From assembly GCF_029873635.1 (NCBI RefSeq), contig NC_080418.1, forward strand, positions 149,723,748 through 149,787,747: a stretch of DNA of 64,000 nucleotides, written 5' to 3'. The notes below the pieces were generated by a model. It was not told where the DNA came from. It saw nothing but the letters and a program-made list of their open reading frames with translations, and made no database searches. Numbering within the stretch: the stretch's first letter is position 1; each line of letters starts with the position of its first letter. Source of the DNA: Malania oleifera. Lineage: Eukaryota > Streptophyta > Magnoliopsida > Santalales > Ximeniaceae. The position numbers and the translations under genes are program-made. Shown in pieces: positions 1 to 11,781 of the stretch.

Positions 1-278
1 TCGAGTATACGAGTTTTTTTTAAGGAATAAATGGAATTATACACACAGACATTAGAATAAAATGAAAAAAATTATTTGTTTGGTTTGGTGGAATAATTAT
101 TTATTGAAATAAGATGAAATATAGTTTAAATCTTGGGAATTAAGAGAATAGTTATTCTTTATATATTTCTAATTATTTTATTCAACATGTAATAAGAAAG
201 CAATTGTCATTCGCATAATGAAATTTTGAGAATAATTATTTCTTATCTATTCATTTTTATGAATTCGTAAAATATTTC
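1..278. repeat. Dispersed ~490-bp AT-rich repeat, copy 1 left part
   Basis: This block, joined to 2334-2543, matches 14690-15215 almost base for base when the intervening LTR is removed. Shared landmarks are a stretch reading TTGTTTGGTT(T/C)GGTGGAATA near its start and CGCAAACCAAACGAAACC near its end, which are loosely inverted relative to each other and could be degenerate terminal repeats of a non-autonomous DNA element. No coding potential was seen. The family is not recognised. Confidence 0.6.
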
Positions 279-2328
279 TATTGACCTTATTGGTTACACC
301 TAGTTTTGATAATAACAAATACTTATGTATTTAATGGTTTTCGAGTGTATATGCAAATTCAGATGAATATCCCAAGGAATGACACTTGAAGCAACTAGAA
401 GACCCTGAAGACCTTTTACTTTGTAATTGTAAATTCAATATTTGTAATATGAGTCTGTAATAGTAACTTAGATGTGGTATGTATTTATCTTACTTGCACA
501 TCATGTATATTGGATATATGGTAAGCTCAAAATGACCATAGGGGCTGAATGACCTTAGGGCACCTTCGGTCGACCAACGCCGGATTTTTGGGACTATATC
601 AAAATGGCCCTTGAAAAGACCCTAGTATGACTCTAGGTCCCAACACTCACACACACATCATATAATGTACATGAGTGTTAAATTTGTGCTAAAATTGAAA
701 AAATCTAAGCAACTTGAAAGAGCTTGGGCGAGTGAACCCTTGGAGCACAAAACTCCTCGAGCACCCGAATGTTGATAAGTCAAAATGTTGACCAGGCTCT
801 CGAGCGACCGAATTAAAATATACTTATCTTCCTCAGGCGCCTGAATGTTTCGAAAGGGACAATTCACCAACTCGGGCGACCTATCATTTTAGTTCAAAAA
901 GGCCCCCGGGCGACCGAACACAAGGGTTCGGGCCACCAAACATTGGACCGCGCACCCCAAGTCACAAACAAATGTTACTAACTTTAATTCGGGCTGCCGA
1001 AGCACTATCTGGGTGACCGAACTGTGTTGAACACCTTTTGTCACTGAGTTAGGTCGGGCGACTGAACCAAGGTTCAGCCACCCGAACCTCGCCCGGTTAA
1101 AATTAGTTTAACCGCGGGTAAACAGGGTTATTTCGAGCTAATTATATTTTAATCATTTGGGACTTTTTAAATTATTCCCATCATATCCCAAACGGTTATA
1201 TTTTTAGCCCTGGTTATAAATATGACTTCATTTGCAAGATTAGCTATAGATTAGCACATTGATTAGCCAAAATATCCTCTCTTTTCAAAATACTCTTTTT
1301 GGCCAAACACTCTCAAATTTCCATTCATTTGATATATTCTAAGATTGTGAGAGTTCTTTTTGTGTGATTGTGATTACTAAATCTTGCTAAATACTCCTAC
1401 TTGTTTGTGTGATTGAGATATTCTTGTTGGGGAGTTTAGCTTAAGTTTATCCCACGAATTTTTATATTATAAATCTTGTGTGGGGATAAACTAAGGAAGC
1501 TTAGGGTATTTGCATCTTTGTTGCAAACATCCAATAGCTTGATTTTTTGTGTGCAAAAATTCTTTCAAACAAGCAAATATTTTCAAACTAGTTTTGTGCA
1601 TATTACATTGAAGAAAATTTTCTTAAACTAGTTTGATTATCTGATTCGTATACTTGGAATATTATTTTGTTATTGAAATATCTTGTTTAAATTCCAAGTC
1701 ATTGCTTGTGTTGAATACTCTGGAGCATCATACTGATTATACTGTGTTGAGTATTGATTGCACAAAACTTGTATTACTGAACTTACACTACATACATGTT
1801 ATTGAAGTGTATGTGAATGTGCGTATTTGGGTACATATCTGCTTTATGTGAAAGCACTATTTCGGTACCATTTATTTGAGCGAATATTGTTGTATTTCCA
1901 TGTGTGGCCTGAGGGGGCTGTAATCCAGCCCGGTAAGGATTGTGTAGGTTGAGGTAATCCCTGTGTTAATTGACCTAGTTGTAAAGGTTGAGGTCAGTCT
2001 TATGCTAATTGACCTGGTTTGTATAGGTGCCGCTCCACCTGTTTAAGTGAGCAAGTATAGTGGTAATCCTTGTGCTTGTTAGCCAAGGCGGGGACGTAGG
2101 CAATTGGTCAAACCTTGGTAACATTTCTGCATGTCACCTTTCATTTACAGTTCTATGGTGCATGTGTGTTTGATTAAATTGTTCTATTTACTTTTCAGTA
2201 TACATTTTGATTACTTGCACTAGATTGACCAAAGGGTTGTCAATATATTGGTGTTAGAATCTTTATCTAGGGATTAAATTTTAAAAATACCAATTCACCC
2301 CCCTCTTGGGATCACAACAAAGCTAACA
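279..2328 (+). mobile_element. Solo LTR of a Ty1/copia-type element with a long (~2 kb) LTR
   Basis: The 2,050-bp insertion has 5-bp flanking repeats ATTTC (274-278) and GTTTC (2329-2333), starts TATTGACC and ends GCTAACA (decayed TG...CA). It splits a repeat whose uninterrupted copy lies at 14690-15215, so both ends are directly visible. It shares its start (TTGATAATAACAAAT), a TATA box at 1215-1221 and the end phrase CAATTCACCCCCCTCTTGG with the solo LTR at 27850-32565. That phrase is typical of long-LTR copia (SIRE/Maximus-like) elements; the clade is inferred. Between 560 and 1100 it carries a cluster of gGGCGACCGAAC-like words upstream of the TATA box. There is no internal coding domain, so it is read as a solo LTR left by LTR-LTR recombination. 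Confidence 0.85.
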
Positions 2329-2333
2329 GTTTC

Positions 2334-2543
2334 ACTTTGTTATTTATTTTATAGTAACAACGTAATTTTTTATATAATTAATCTATCATCGAGAATATAC
2401 ATTTCGCAAACCAAACGAAACCTAAAAAAAAGAGTAAGGATTGATAGGAAGGGACCTAGGATAAGACTTGAGAGATGAGTTAATTTTTTAATTCATAACT
2501 TCAAATTTTTAATTCATAACTCAAATTTAGAGTAACTTAATCA
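2334..2543. repeat. Dispersed ~490-bp AT-rich repeat, copy 1 right part
   Basis: This continues the repeat at 1-278 after the solo LTR. It runs from the duplicated target site through a block that matches 14975-15190. It stops where the CAACAACAACAAC tail of the LINE begins, so the LINE inserted at or near the end of this repeat. Confidence 0.6.
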
Positions 2544-2655
2544 ATACAACAACAACAACAAAAACAAGTCTTAAGTCCCACTAGGTGGGGTCGACTACAT
2601 GAATCCTTTTTCGCCAATTTATGTCATCATGAATCATTTCTTTTAATAGATTCAG
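2544..2655 (-). mobile_element. LINE 3' end, outer fragment split by the gypsy element
   Basis: On the minus strand this is the 3' UTR and simple-repeat tail of a LINE. It ends in (TTG)n and contains GTCCCACTAGGTGGGGTCGA, a hairpin-forming phrase common at the 3' ends of plant LINEs. The sequence resumes at 11782 after the gypsy insertion; TTCAG at 2651-2655 is the target duplication repeated at 11782-11786. Confidence 0.75.
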
Positions 2656-3199
2656 TGTAACGACCTGCTTAAATAAATGAGGTTTTTTTTTTTTTTTTTT
2701 TATATAACCACAATCTACATGCTCTGATACCATACTGGAGTAAACCCAGCCATAAACTTGAGCAGCAAGAAGCGGAAATCACATAAACATAACCATAAAC
2801 CATTATCTACAATACCAGAGTTTTGAAATGTTTTCCAAATATACAAATGAAACTGTATCCCCAAAATATCCTCAACTAGTGAGGGTTGTACAAAAACGCT
2901 CCCAGAAATGATGCTCACTCTTTGACAGGGCACTACTGAAGCCCCTCTATCTGCGAGCCTGGTCTGCTCGCCTACCTAGATCACCTGAAAAATGATTCAA
3001 CACTAGAGTGAGCCAAAGCTCAGTAAGACAAAATATGCTATCACTAGTGTGTGGTGAATGAGCTACAATACTATGCAAATCTATTTTCATATAATCATGT
3101 AACAATGAATCTGTAAAGCACAATGATAGAAATATAGTCTTCGTCTTTTCCTGTTGTTTAACATTTCTGTACTTTGGGTTTCCATGTAAAATACTAGTG

Positions 3200-3266
<67 letters not shown>

Positions 3267-4665
3267 ATTTCTGTAAAATTGTATAAATATAATAGTAACT
3301 GTAGAATTTCCCTTGTGGAATATTGTGTGTCATTATTAACCCCTTATGACTGGGTTATACAGCCCGTAGGCAGGATTTACCCTGATTGGCCAACCAGGAA
3401 TAAATCACTATACTCCATGGTCTGATCAGCCCTCCTCTACCCATATCTAATGGGGAGTCTGTCCACTCATGGACTCTATGTGATCAACCTTTATACCACG
3501 TATTATGAGAATAGGTGGTTGCACTCTATAAACTGTGTGTAGCTACGGTACCGTGCTCTGTAACTGTATGGTCCAACAGGGTCTAATACTATATAATACA
3601 CTTCTATATATAATCTATCTGTTTTACCATGATTCTGTATAACTATATTAATCATGACGCTGTAATAAACTGCATTTCTGTATTAACTGTATTTCTATAT
3701 AAACTGTGTTTTTGTATGTCATGGTTCTGTAGAACTGTATAATCATGGTACTATGAAAACTATAAATACATTTCCCTATCTGTATATACTGTAAATATGA
3801 TCCTAAAAATACTATAAAGTATCTTTCTGTTTAAATACTGTAAAACATAATTCTGTAAGAAACTATATAAAATTATGTGCTCTATCAATATTCTCATGCC
3901 ACACAATTAAAATTCATTAAACATAATTTGATAAGCTATATAAATTCATGCTCTGAAAACCCAGGAACATATACTATATTTTACTAAAAATCTCTACTTT
4001 AACTAGCATAGCATATTTCCCTTACCTGTTTCGTGTTAAAAATCCCCTACTATAATGGGTCCAACATCCGCAGGGTTCTCCACTTAACACCCTGAAAATC
4101 ATAAATCCCAGAACTAAACATCAATATTTCCTGGCCAAAAATTGAATAAAAGACCTTACCCTAGATTTGGGATGAAATCCAACTTCATTTTCCTGACGAT
4201 CCGCTCCAGCAGACTTGTGGAGAACTCCGCCAAAAGCGTCGTGGTAGCTTCTAATTGTCGATCCGGCGACTGGTGGGGCCGAAATCGAAGAGAGAAGGGA
4301 GAGGGTTCATGGGAGTGAGAGAGGGGAGAGAGAGAGAAGCTTAAAATCTGAATAAAAATACAGTTTTTCAATACTTATAGGGACAAATTCGTCGACGAGA
4401 CACATCACCTCGTCGACGAGTCCTTCAGTAAATTCGTTGACAAAACTCTGTATTCGTCAACAAAATTCAGAGTAGCCTAAAACTGTCTCTCGGTATTTTC
4501 TCGTCGACGAAGCCCTGTATTTGTCAATGAAGCTTGGCAATTTCTTTGAATTTATTTCCTCCAAAGTGCAATGTCGTCGATGAACTTCTACAGCCTTCTT
4601 CTGTTCATGTTTCCATTTTCTCTCCCCCTTTATTAAAATACTATTATTCTTTTCGGGTCACTACA
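2656..4665 (-). repeat. 3' LTR of the gypsy element
   Basis: 2,010 bp. On the + strand it reads TGTAACGACCTGC to CGGGTCACTACA. It contains (TA)n(TG)n at 3200-3260, a GTCGAC palindrome cluster at 4385-4585 and, on the minus strand, a TATAAG box near 4375-4380. Compared with the other LTR it lacks about 35 bp near 4136 between two GCC triplets, consistent with a microhomology deletion. Confidence 0.93.
4385..4585 (-). promoter_or_regulatory. U3 cluster of GTCGAC-centred palindromes (3' LTR)
   Basis: Three exact TCGTCGACGA copies (4389-4398, 4410-4419, 4501-4510) plus degenerate ones such as TTCGTTGACAAAA and GTCGTCGATGAA. The cluster lies upstream, in element orientation, of the TATAAG-like box. 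A role as enhancer or factor-binding array is inference. Confidence 0.5.
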
Positions 4666-4681
4666 TTCTCCCCTCCTTATA
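4666..4681 (-). other. Polypurine tract of the gypsy element
   Basis: The minus strand reads ATAAGGAGGGGAGAA directly before the LTR start TGTAGTGACC. This is the expected plus-strand primer position for a gypsy element. Confidence 0.85.
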
Positions 4682-4913
4682 AAATTTCGTCCTCGAAATT
4701 TGCTATCTGTATATCTCTATCTATTAATTCCATCATCTCGTAAAGAAGAACGAGTCTACTTATTTTATTACCTGCCCTCACTTATGGCGGAGGAATACCG
4801 TGGTTACATACTATGTTCTGGGAAATTACACATATACAAGTAAAATCTATCTACTAACCAAAATTAATACATGTACCTGCAAAAGAAATTTATTTAACTA
4901 TTATACTTTACGT

Positions 4914-6344
4914 GGTATCTCTATTCCTCTTGGAACAACTATGGCTACCTCTGTCTGATATGCTCCTCAAGTTCCCAAGAAGCTTCCTCTATGGCATGAT
5001 TCTTCCACAAAACTTTAACTAATTGTATTTCTTTAGTACGTAAAGTCTGAACCTTCCTATCCAAAATATGTACTGGTACTTATTTATATGCCAATGAATC
5101 CTTAAACTCAATCTCTGCATAACTGATGATGTGGGATGGGTTTGAAACGTATTTCCTTAACATTGCAATATGAAACACGTCATGAATTCGAGCTAAAGCT
5201 GGCGGCAATGCTAGCCTATAGGCAACTGACCCTATTCTCTCAAGTATCTCAAAAGGGCCAATATATCTAGGGCTCAACTTACTCTTCTTTCCAAACCTCA
5301 TAACTCCTTTCAGAGGAGCTATCCTCAAAAATACTCGATCTCCCACATCAAATTCCAACTCTCGGCCGCGAGTGTTTGCGTAGCTTTTCTGCCGACTCTG
5401 TGTTGTACTGATTCTTTCTCTAATCAATCAGACTTTGTCGGACGCTTGTTGTATTATCTTGGGACCCAAAACTTGTCTTTCTCCCACTTCATCCCAGAAT
5501 AGAGGAAAATGATATTTCCTGCCATATAATGCCTCATAAGGGGCCATGCCGATGTTAGCCTGATAGCTATTATTGTAAGCAAATTCCACCAATGGAAAAT
5601 ACTGAGTCCAACTACCCCTAAAATCCAAAACACACGCCCGCAACATATCCTCGAGTACTTGAATGGCCCTCTCTGTCTGACCGTCAGCTTAAGGATGGAA
5701 AGCAGTGCTGAATGCTAGCTGAGTCCCTAGTGCCTCCTGCAAACTCCTCCAGAAACGTGATATAAAACGTGGATCACGATCCGAGACTATGGATACTGGA
5801 ACTCCATGGGATCGAACAATCTCCTGTATGTATATCTCTGCTAACCTGTTCATAGGGTAGCTGACCTTAATAGGCAAGAAATGAGCTCTCTTCGTCAGTC
5901 TATCAACTATCACCCAGATGCCATTCGGTCCATGCAATGCTAGCGGCAGCCTAGTAATAAAATCCATGGACACGTGGTCCCACTTCCACTCAGGAATGAA
6001 AAGTGGCTACAACTGACCAACGGGCCTCTGTTGCTCAGCCTTAACCTACTGGCACGTCAAATACTGCTGCACAAATTCTGCTATCTCCTTCTTCATGCCA
6101 CTCCACCAAAAGGAATCTCGCAAATCCCTATACATTTTCGTACTGCCAGGATGAACAGTGTATAGAGATCTGTGTGCTTCCTCTAAATTGTCCTCCTGAT
6201 GTTGTCATTTGCAGGCACACTCAATCTGGTGCGAAATCTCAGAGTCCCATCATCAGAAATACTGAACTCTTCCCCCTAACCATCATGTACTCTAACAAAC
6301 ACCTCCACTAACTCTAGGTCATCTCTCTAAGCAGCTTTAATATT
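4914..6344 (-). pseudogene. gypsy integrase, broken
   Basis: Retroviral-type integrase that would insert element cDNA. On the minus strand one reads an HPGSTKMYRD zinc-finger start and then VQQYLTCQ, where the first Cys of the usual CxxC is Tyr. The catalytic core follows: first Asp in MDFITRLP, second Asp in IVSDRDPRF, and Glu in ADGQTERAIQVLED. The C-terminal module reads YIGPFEILERIG and then VFHIAMLRKY, as in Tekay/Del. In-frame stops interrupt it after LTCQ, at the usual HPQ (reading HP-stop), before LIRERIST, and after KDSLAYK. The missing zinc ligand and the stops make it non-functional as read. Confidence 0.9.
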
Positions 6345-6359
6345 TTCATATAATGTAGG

Positions 6360-7913
6360 CTATACGATCACACTGGCAATAAGCGCCTGGGAATCATCTT
6401 CCACTAATTCCACTCCGAGTCTCTCTAAGTCCATCTGAATCGGATGCTGGACTACTGCTGCTAGATATGCTGCGTCTCCTAATTTACGGCTCAAAGCATC
6501 AGCCACCACATTTGCTTTACCTGGGTGGTAACTGATGGTGCATTCGTAATCCTTAATGAGTTCGAACCACCTCCTTTGTCGCATGTTCAACTCTTTCTGT
6601 GTAAAGATATATTTTAGGCTTTTATGATCAGAAAATATCGCACACCTCTCACCACAAAGGTAATGCCTCCAGATCTTCAGTGCATGCACCACCGCAGCCA
6701 ATTCTAGATCGTGAGTAGGGTAGTTCTTTTCATATTCTTTCAGCTGTCTAGACGTATACGCCACCACCCTACCCTGCTGCATCAACACACAACCAAGCCC
6801 TTTCAAGGACGCGTCACTGTAGATAACATAACCATCGCCTCCCGATGGAATCGTTAGAACTAGTGCAGTGATGAGCCACTGCTTTAATTCCTGGAAGCTC
6901 TGCTCACATTCTTCATCCCACACAAATCTGGCATTTTTCCTAGTCAACCGCATGAGAGGACCTGACAAGGCTAAAAACCCTTCAACAAAACGACGATAAT
7001 AACCTGCCAATCCTAAGAAACTCCTAACTTCCTGCACATTCCTCGGCTTAGCCCAATTTACCACTGCATTAATCTTGCTGAGATCCACTGAAATGTCATC
7101 CCCTGAGATCATGTGGCCTAAAAATGCCACCTTCGCTAGCCAAAATTCACACTTGCTAAACTTGGCATTAAGCTTCTCCTCCCTGAGAGTCTGTAGCACC
7201 TGCCTCAAATGTACCTCGTGCTCCTCAAAACTCTTCGAGTACACCAGTATATCATCAATGAAAACTACTACAAACTGATCTAGATATTGGTGGAATACTC
7301 TATTCATCAAATCCATGAACACAGCCGGGGCATTCATCAGACCAAACGGCATAATGAGAAATTCATAGTGCCCGTACCTGGTCCTGAAGGCTGTCTTCAC
7401 AACGTCTTCTGCTTTTACTCTCACTTGATGATACCCGGATCTAAGGTCAATCTTGGAATACACCCGTGTACCCTGGAGCTGATCAAACAAATCATCTATA
7501 CGGGGTAGAGGATATTTATTCTTAATAGTAACCTTGTTTATCTCTCTGTAATCAATGCACATCCTCATGGACCCGTCTTTCTCCTTTACGAACAACACTG
7601 GAGCTTCCCATGGCGATACACTGGGTCGTACAAACCCCTTGTTCAACAAATCCTGCAACTGCTCTTTTAATTCTCCCAATTCAGCTGGAGTCATACGATA
7701 CGGGACTTTAGAGATCGGCGCAGTCCTTGGAGGTAAATCTATAGAAAAATCTACATCGCGCACATTAGGCAACCCTCGTAGCTCCTTTGGAAAAACATCT
7801 AGAAATTCCCGTACTACCGGAGTGCTATCAATCTTCAGTTCATTTTCAGATATTTCTTTCACAAATGCTATAAACCCCTGATCTCCATCCAGAAGCAATC
7901 CACTCGCCTGCAC
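6360..7913 (-). CDS. gypsy reverse transcriptase-RNase H (open frame)
   Basis: 517 codons without a stop. It begins upstream of the polymerase domain ([16 protein letters not shown], about residues 35-50). The polymerase shows LRSGYHQ, then [12 protein letters not shown], then the catalytic FIDDILVYS box near residue 220. The connection reads [12 protein letters not shown], and RNase H carries [14 protein letters not shown] near residue 365 and DHKSLKYI near 430. It would copy the element RNA and degrade the RNA strand. It is the only pol segment of this copy still open, flanked by a shifted protease and a stop-ridden integrase, so it would need to be made as part of a polyprotein that is now broken. 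As a host annotation treat it as transposon-derived. Confidence 0.93.
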   Translation of the reverse strand: MQASGLLLDGDQGFIAFVKEISENELKIDSTPVVREFLDVFPKELRGLPNVRDVDFSIDLPPRTAPISKVPYRMTPAELGELKEQLQDLLNKGFVRPSVSPWEAPVLFVKEKDGSMRMCIDYREINKVTIKNKYPLPRIDDLFDQLQGTRVYSKIDLRSGYHQVRVKAEDVVKTAFRTRYGHYEFLIMPFGLMNAPAVFMDLMNRVFHQYLDQFVVVFIDDILVYSKSFEEHEVHLRQVLQTLREEKLNAKFSKCEFWLAKVAFLGHMISGDDISVDLSKINAVVNWAKPRNVQEVRSFLGLAGYYRRFVEGFLALSGPLMRLTRKNARFVWDEECEQSFQELKQWLITALVLTIPSGGDGYVIYSDASLKGLGCVLMQQGRVVAYTSRQLKEYEKNYPTHDLELAAVVHALKIWRHYLCGERCAIFSDHKSLKYIFTQKELNMRQRRWFELIKDYECTISYHPGKANVVADALSRKLGDAAYLAAVVQHPIQMDLERLGVELVEDDSQALIASVIV

Positions 7914-7967
7914 GGCGGACGCTAATTACGTTGGAGCACGTACCCGTGAACCAACGAATCTAAATTC

Positions 7968-8300
7968 CTACTCTGCAGGAGGTCTAAAAATTACTTCTTT
8001 CTGGAAACAATCAATGCTGGCGTGATTGGCAGCCAACCAGTCTATACCCAGTATTATATCGAAACCACACATATCAAACACAATCAGATCTGCTGGTAGT
8101 ACTTTTCCCTGAATTTCTATTGGATAATCTCTAAGTACCCTCTGACATCTGATCACTGATCTTGATGGCGTAGCTACTAACAATGCTATATCTAACGATT
8201 GGGTCTCACTCTCAGATAATTTAACATGCAGAAATGAAAGAATGAGTAGCACCCGAGTCAAAGAGAACAATAACTGGATGAGATAAAACAGTAAATGTAC
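7968..8300 (-). pseudogene. gypsy aspartic protease, frameshifted
   Basis: The retropepsin active-site motif FDSGATHSF is read on the minus strand around 8245-8270. The frame that follows soon reaches a stop, and the continuation HVKLSESETQSL to DIILGIDWLAANHASIDC is in another frame, so a small indel separates the catalytic motif from the rest. The family protease cleaves the Gag-Pol polyprotein. Confidence 0.8.
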
Positions 8301-9411
8301 CTGTCACCACATCCGTAGCAGCCTCTACATCACCCGGCGTCAGGGTGTATACTCTCGCTGAGGCCACATTCCTCTACTGGCCACCACGAGGCACCTAATA
8401 TCCTCCCTGAGCTATCTAATATCCTCCCTGAGCTGCCTGATATCCTCCTCGATAGGGCCTAGGGGCTGGGACCTAGTTTGGCGAACCTGGACATGCATGT
8501 GCCATGTGGCCGTGCCTCCCACATCGATAACATACATCACTTCCTACCCGGCATTCCCCCGGATGGCGTCTCTTGCACGTCTGACATACCGAGATGATCG
8601 ATGCACCTTGATTTCCCCGAGGTCCCGCCATCTGCCCTTGGTCTCCCCTCTCGCGACCTTCTCTCCATGGGCCCTTACTAGAGCCAGCCTGAAAACCCTG
8701 AGGCGCAGGCCTCTTCCTCTGACTTTGAGTTGTTACACCCCTCTATATACCACTCTCAATGATCACAGCTCCATCTACAACCTCTGTAAATGTCTGAGCC
8801 CTGAAACCAATCACCTGCTCAAACAAATTCTGCCTCAATCACTCTTCAAACTTTCTTGCCTTATTCTCTTCATTAGGTGCTAGATGTGGAGCAAAACGCG
8901 ACAACTCGACAAACCGAGTCGTGTACTGTGATACAGTCATCTGCTCCTATACCAAATGCAGAAAATATGCAGCCTTCGCACTCCGAACGATAGCAAGGAA
9001 ATATCGCTCAAAGAACAGCTCCTTGAATTAGTCCCACGTTACTGGCATTAGAACCGGCCTCTGCTCCTCTATCAGACGCGCTGCTCTCCACCAGCCCTTT
9101 GCCTCCCTTATCAGCTTAAATGTGGCAAATGCTACCTTCTGGTCATCCGTACATGGAAGCACTACCAATGTTTCTTCGATATCCTAGACCCAATTCTCAG
9201 CTACAATCGGGTTATCTCCTCTAGCAAATGATGGGGGTTTCATACGCGTAAACTGCTCAATCGAACAGCCAAGCTCCCCAGAACTTCTGGCCATCTCAAC
9301 CATCACCTGCTGAGTGACACTGTGCAGTACAGCATCTGTATCTCCTCCACCTATGCTGGAAGGTCCTGGCCTATCCTCCCCAAAATTCGTGCCGCTACTT
9401 CCTGGATCCAT
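8300..9411 (-). pseudogene. gypsy gag with zinc knuckle, several stops
   Basis: Starts MDPGSSGTNFGEDRPG at 9411 and runs through [27 protein letters not shown] and a retrotransposon-gag core. The nucleic-acid-binding knuckle CYRCGRHGHMAHAC (CX2CX4HX4C, all ligands present) lies at 8491-8532. At least three in-frame stops (for example after AENWV) and a frame change break it. Gag packages element RNA into virus-like particles. The start is chosen as the first Met after the leader, close to the primer-binding site. Confidence 0.8.
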
Positions 9412-9698
9412 CCTGAAAACAAGAAACACCCTTAAGTACTTATCTCCTGTACGGACCTATCCTGCATCAACTCAAAACTAACTACCTTCCCTGACCTTAC
9501 CCAATATTCAGTTCTATCACCTAGACACACAACCTGACAATAGTTTACTATAGTTTTCCTGAAATCGTCACCTTAGGAAAAACACATAAACCACCACGAA
9601 AATCCTGTACCCAGACACAGATCAAACCCCAAATCCTTTTCCTATACTCTGGTATTGCTTCTGCTACACTTTAAAGTCTACAGAACCTTGCAAACCTA

Positions 9699-9712
9699 GG
9701 CTCTGATACCAA
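9699..9712 (-). other. Primer-binding site, tRNA-iMet type
   Basis: The minus strand reads TGGTATCAGAGCC two bases after the end of the 5' LTR. It is complementary to the 3' end of initiator tRNA-Met, the usual primer for this clade. Confidence 0.9.
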
Positions 9713-9714
9713 AT

Positions 9715-10288
9715 TGTAACGACCTGCTTAAATAAATGGGTTTTTTTATTTTTATTTTTTTTATTTTTTTTTATTTTTATATAGCCACAATCTACATGCT
9801 CTGATTCTATACTGGAGTAAACCCAGCCATAAACCTAAGCAGCAAGAAGCGGAAATCACATAAACATAACCATAAATCATTATATACAATACTAGAGTTT
9901 TGAAATGTTTTCCAAATATACAAATGAAATTGTATCCCCAAAATATCTTCAACTGGTGAGGGCTGTATAAAAACACTCCCAAAAATGATACTCACTCTTT
10001 GACAGGGCACTACTGAAGCCCCTCTATCTGCGAGTCTGGTCTACTCGCCTACCTGGATCACCTGAAAAATGATTCAACACTAGGGTGAGCCAAAGTTCAG
10101 TAAGACGAAATATGCTATCACTAGTGTGTGGTGAATGAGCTACAATACTATGCAAATCTATTTTCATATAATCATGTAACAATGAATCTGTAAAGCACAA
10201 TGATAGAAATACAGTCTTCATCTTTTCCTGTTGTTTAACATTTCTGTAATTTGGGTTTCTATGTAAAATACTGGTGATATATATATAC

Positions 10289-10341
<53 letters not shown>

Positions 10342-11781
10342 ATTTCTGTAAAACTGTATAAATATAATAGTAACTGTAGAATTTTCCCTGTGGATAATTG
10401 TGTGTCATTATTAACCTCTTATGACTGGGTTGTGCAGCCCGTAGGCGGGATTTACCATGGTTGGCCAACCAGGAATAAATCACTATACTTCATGGTCTGA
10501 TCAGCCCTCCTCTACCCATATCTAATGGGGAGTCTGTCCACTCGTGGGCTGTATGTGATCAACCTTTATACCACGTATTATGAGAATAGGTGGTTGCACT
10601 CTATAAACTGTGTGTAGCTACGGTACCGTGCTTTGTAACTGTATGGTCCAACAGGGTCTAATACTATATAATACACTTCTATATATAATCTATCTGTTTT
10701 AACATGATTCTGTATAACTATATTAACCATGACGCTGTAATAAACTGTATTTTTGTATTAACTGTATTTCTGTATAAACTGTGTTTTTGTATGTCATGAT
10801 TCTGTAGAACCGTATAATCATGGTACTATGAAAACTGTAAATACATTTCCCTATCTGTATATATTGTAAATATGATCCTGAAAATACTATAAAGCATCTT
10901 TCTGTTTAAATAATATAAAACATAATTCTGTAAGAAACTATATAAAATTATGTGCTCTATCAATATTCTCATACCACACAATTAAAATTCATTAAACATA
11001 ATTTGATAAGCTATATAAATTCCTGCTCTGAAAACCCATGAACATATACTATATTTTACTAAAAATCTCTACTTTAACTAGCATAGCATATTTCCCTTAC
11101 CTGTTTCCTATTAAAAATCCTCTACTATAACGGGTCCAACACCCGCAGGGTTCTCCACTCAACATCCTGAAAACCATAAATCTCAGAACTAAACATCAAT
11201 ATTTCCTGGCCTACATCATTTCCTATAACTGTCAAGAAGCCAAAAATTGAATAAAAGACTTTACCCTGGATTTGGGATGAAATCCAATTTCGTTTTCCTG
11301 ACGATCCGCTCTAGTAGACTTGTGGAGAACTCCGCCAAGAGTGTCGTGGTAACTTCATATTGTCGATCCGGCGACTGGTGGGGCCGGAATCGAAGAGAGA
11401 AGGGAGAGGGTTCGTGGGAGTGAGAGAGGAGAGAGAGAGAAGCTTAAAGTCTGAATAAAAATCCGGTTTTTCAATACTTATAGGGACAGATTTGTCGACG
11501 AGTCCTTCAGTAAATTCATCGACGAAACCCTGTATTCGTCGACGAAATTCAGAGTAGCTCGAAAACGTCTCTTGGTATTTTCTTGTCGACGAAGCCTTGT
11601 GTTTGTCGACGAAATCCTTTAAACCTTTGTTGACGAAGCCCTATGTTCGTCAACGAAATCCTTTAAACCTTCGTCGACGAAACCCTGTGTTCGTCGACGA
11701 AGTTTTACGGCCTTCTTCTGTTCATGTTTCCATTTTCTCTCCCCCTTTATTAAAATACTATTATTCTTTCGGGTCACTACA
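9715..11781 (-). repeat. 5' LTR of the gypsy element
   Basis: 2,067 bp, same ends as the 3' LTR. It carries (TA)n(TG)n at 10278-10336, the TATA-like box (minus TATAAG) at 11477-11482 and a palindrome-rich U3. The short CV-repeat peptides that the TG run encodes are not genes. Confidence 0.93.
11485..11705 (-). promoter_or_regulatory. U3 cluster of GTCGAC-centred palindromes (5' LTR)
   Basis: About nine TCGTCGACGA-like words in ~215 bp, three exact, spaced roughly 20-35 bp. It lies just upstream, in element sense, of the TATA-like box at 11477-11482. There are more copies than in the 3' LTR, so the array seems to expand and contract. Confidence 0.5.

Larger units (their letters stand above)
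2656..11781 (-). mobile_element. Full-length Ty3/gypsy LTR retrotransposon (Tekay/Del-like chromovirus)
   Basis: A complete 9,126-bp element with two LTRs (2656-4665 and 9715-11781), TG...CA ends, exact target duplications TTCAG (2651-2655 and 11782-11786), a tRNA-iMet primer site and a polypurine tract. On the minus strand the order is gag, protease, reverse transcriptase-RNase H, integrase, which is the Ty3/gypsy order. The integrase C-terminus (reading YIGPFEILERIG, then VFHIAMLRKY) resembles Tekay/Del. Reverse transcriptase-RNase H is one 517-codon open frame, whereas gag and integrase have in-frame stops, so the copy is probably not autonomous. In a hand-aligned ~260-bp stretch (2700-2960 against 9780-10035) I count about 17 LTR differences, mostly transitions, so the insertion is not recent. 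It sits inside a LINE. Confidence 0.95.

Noticed and set aside
3222-3425. Open frames of Val-Cys repeats at 3222 and 10303
   Set aside because: Translation of (TG)n microsatellites inside the two gypsy LTRs; no gene.
7075-7881. Plus-strand frames opposite the gypsy polymerase
   Set aside because: Antisense shadows of the reverse transcriptase frame.
11485-11705. Regularly spaced palindromes as a CRISPR array
   Set aside because: Eukaryotic LTR U3, degenerate repeats of about 10 bp with irregular spacing; no spacers or cas genes.
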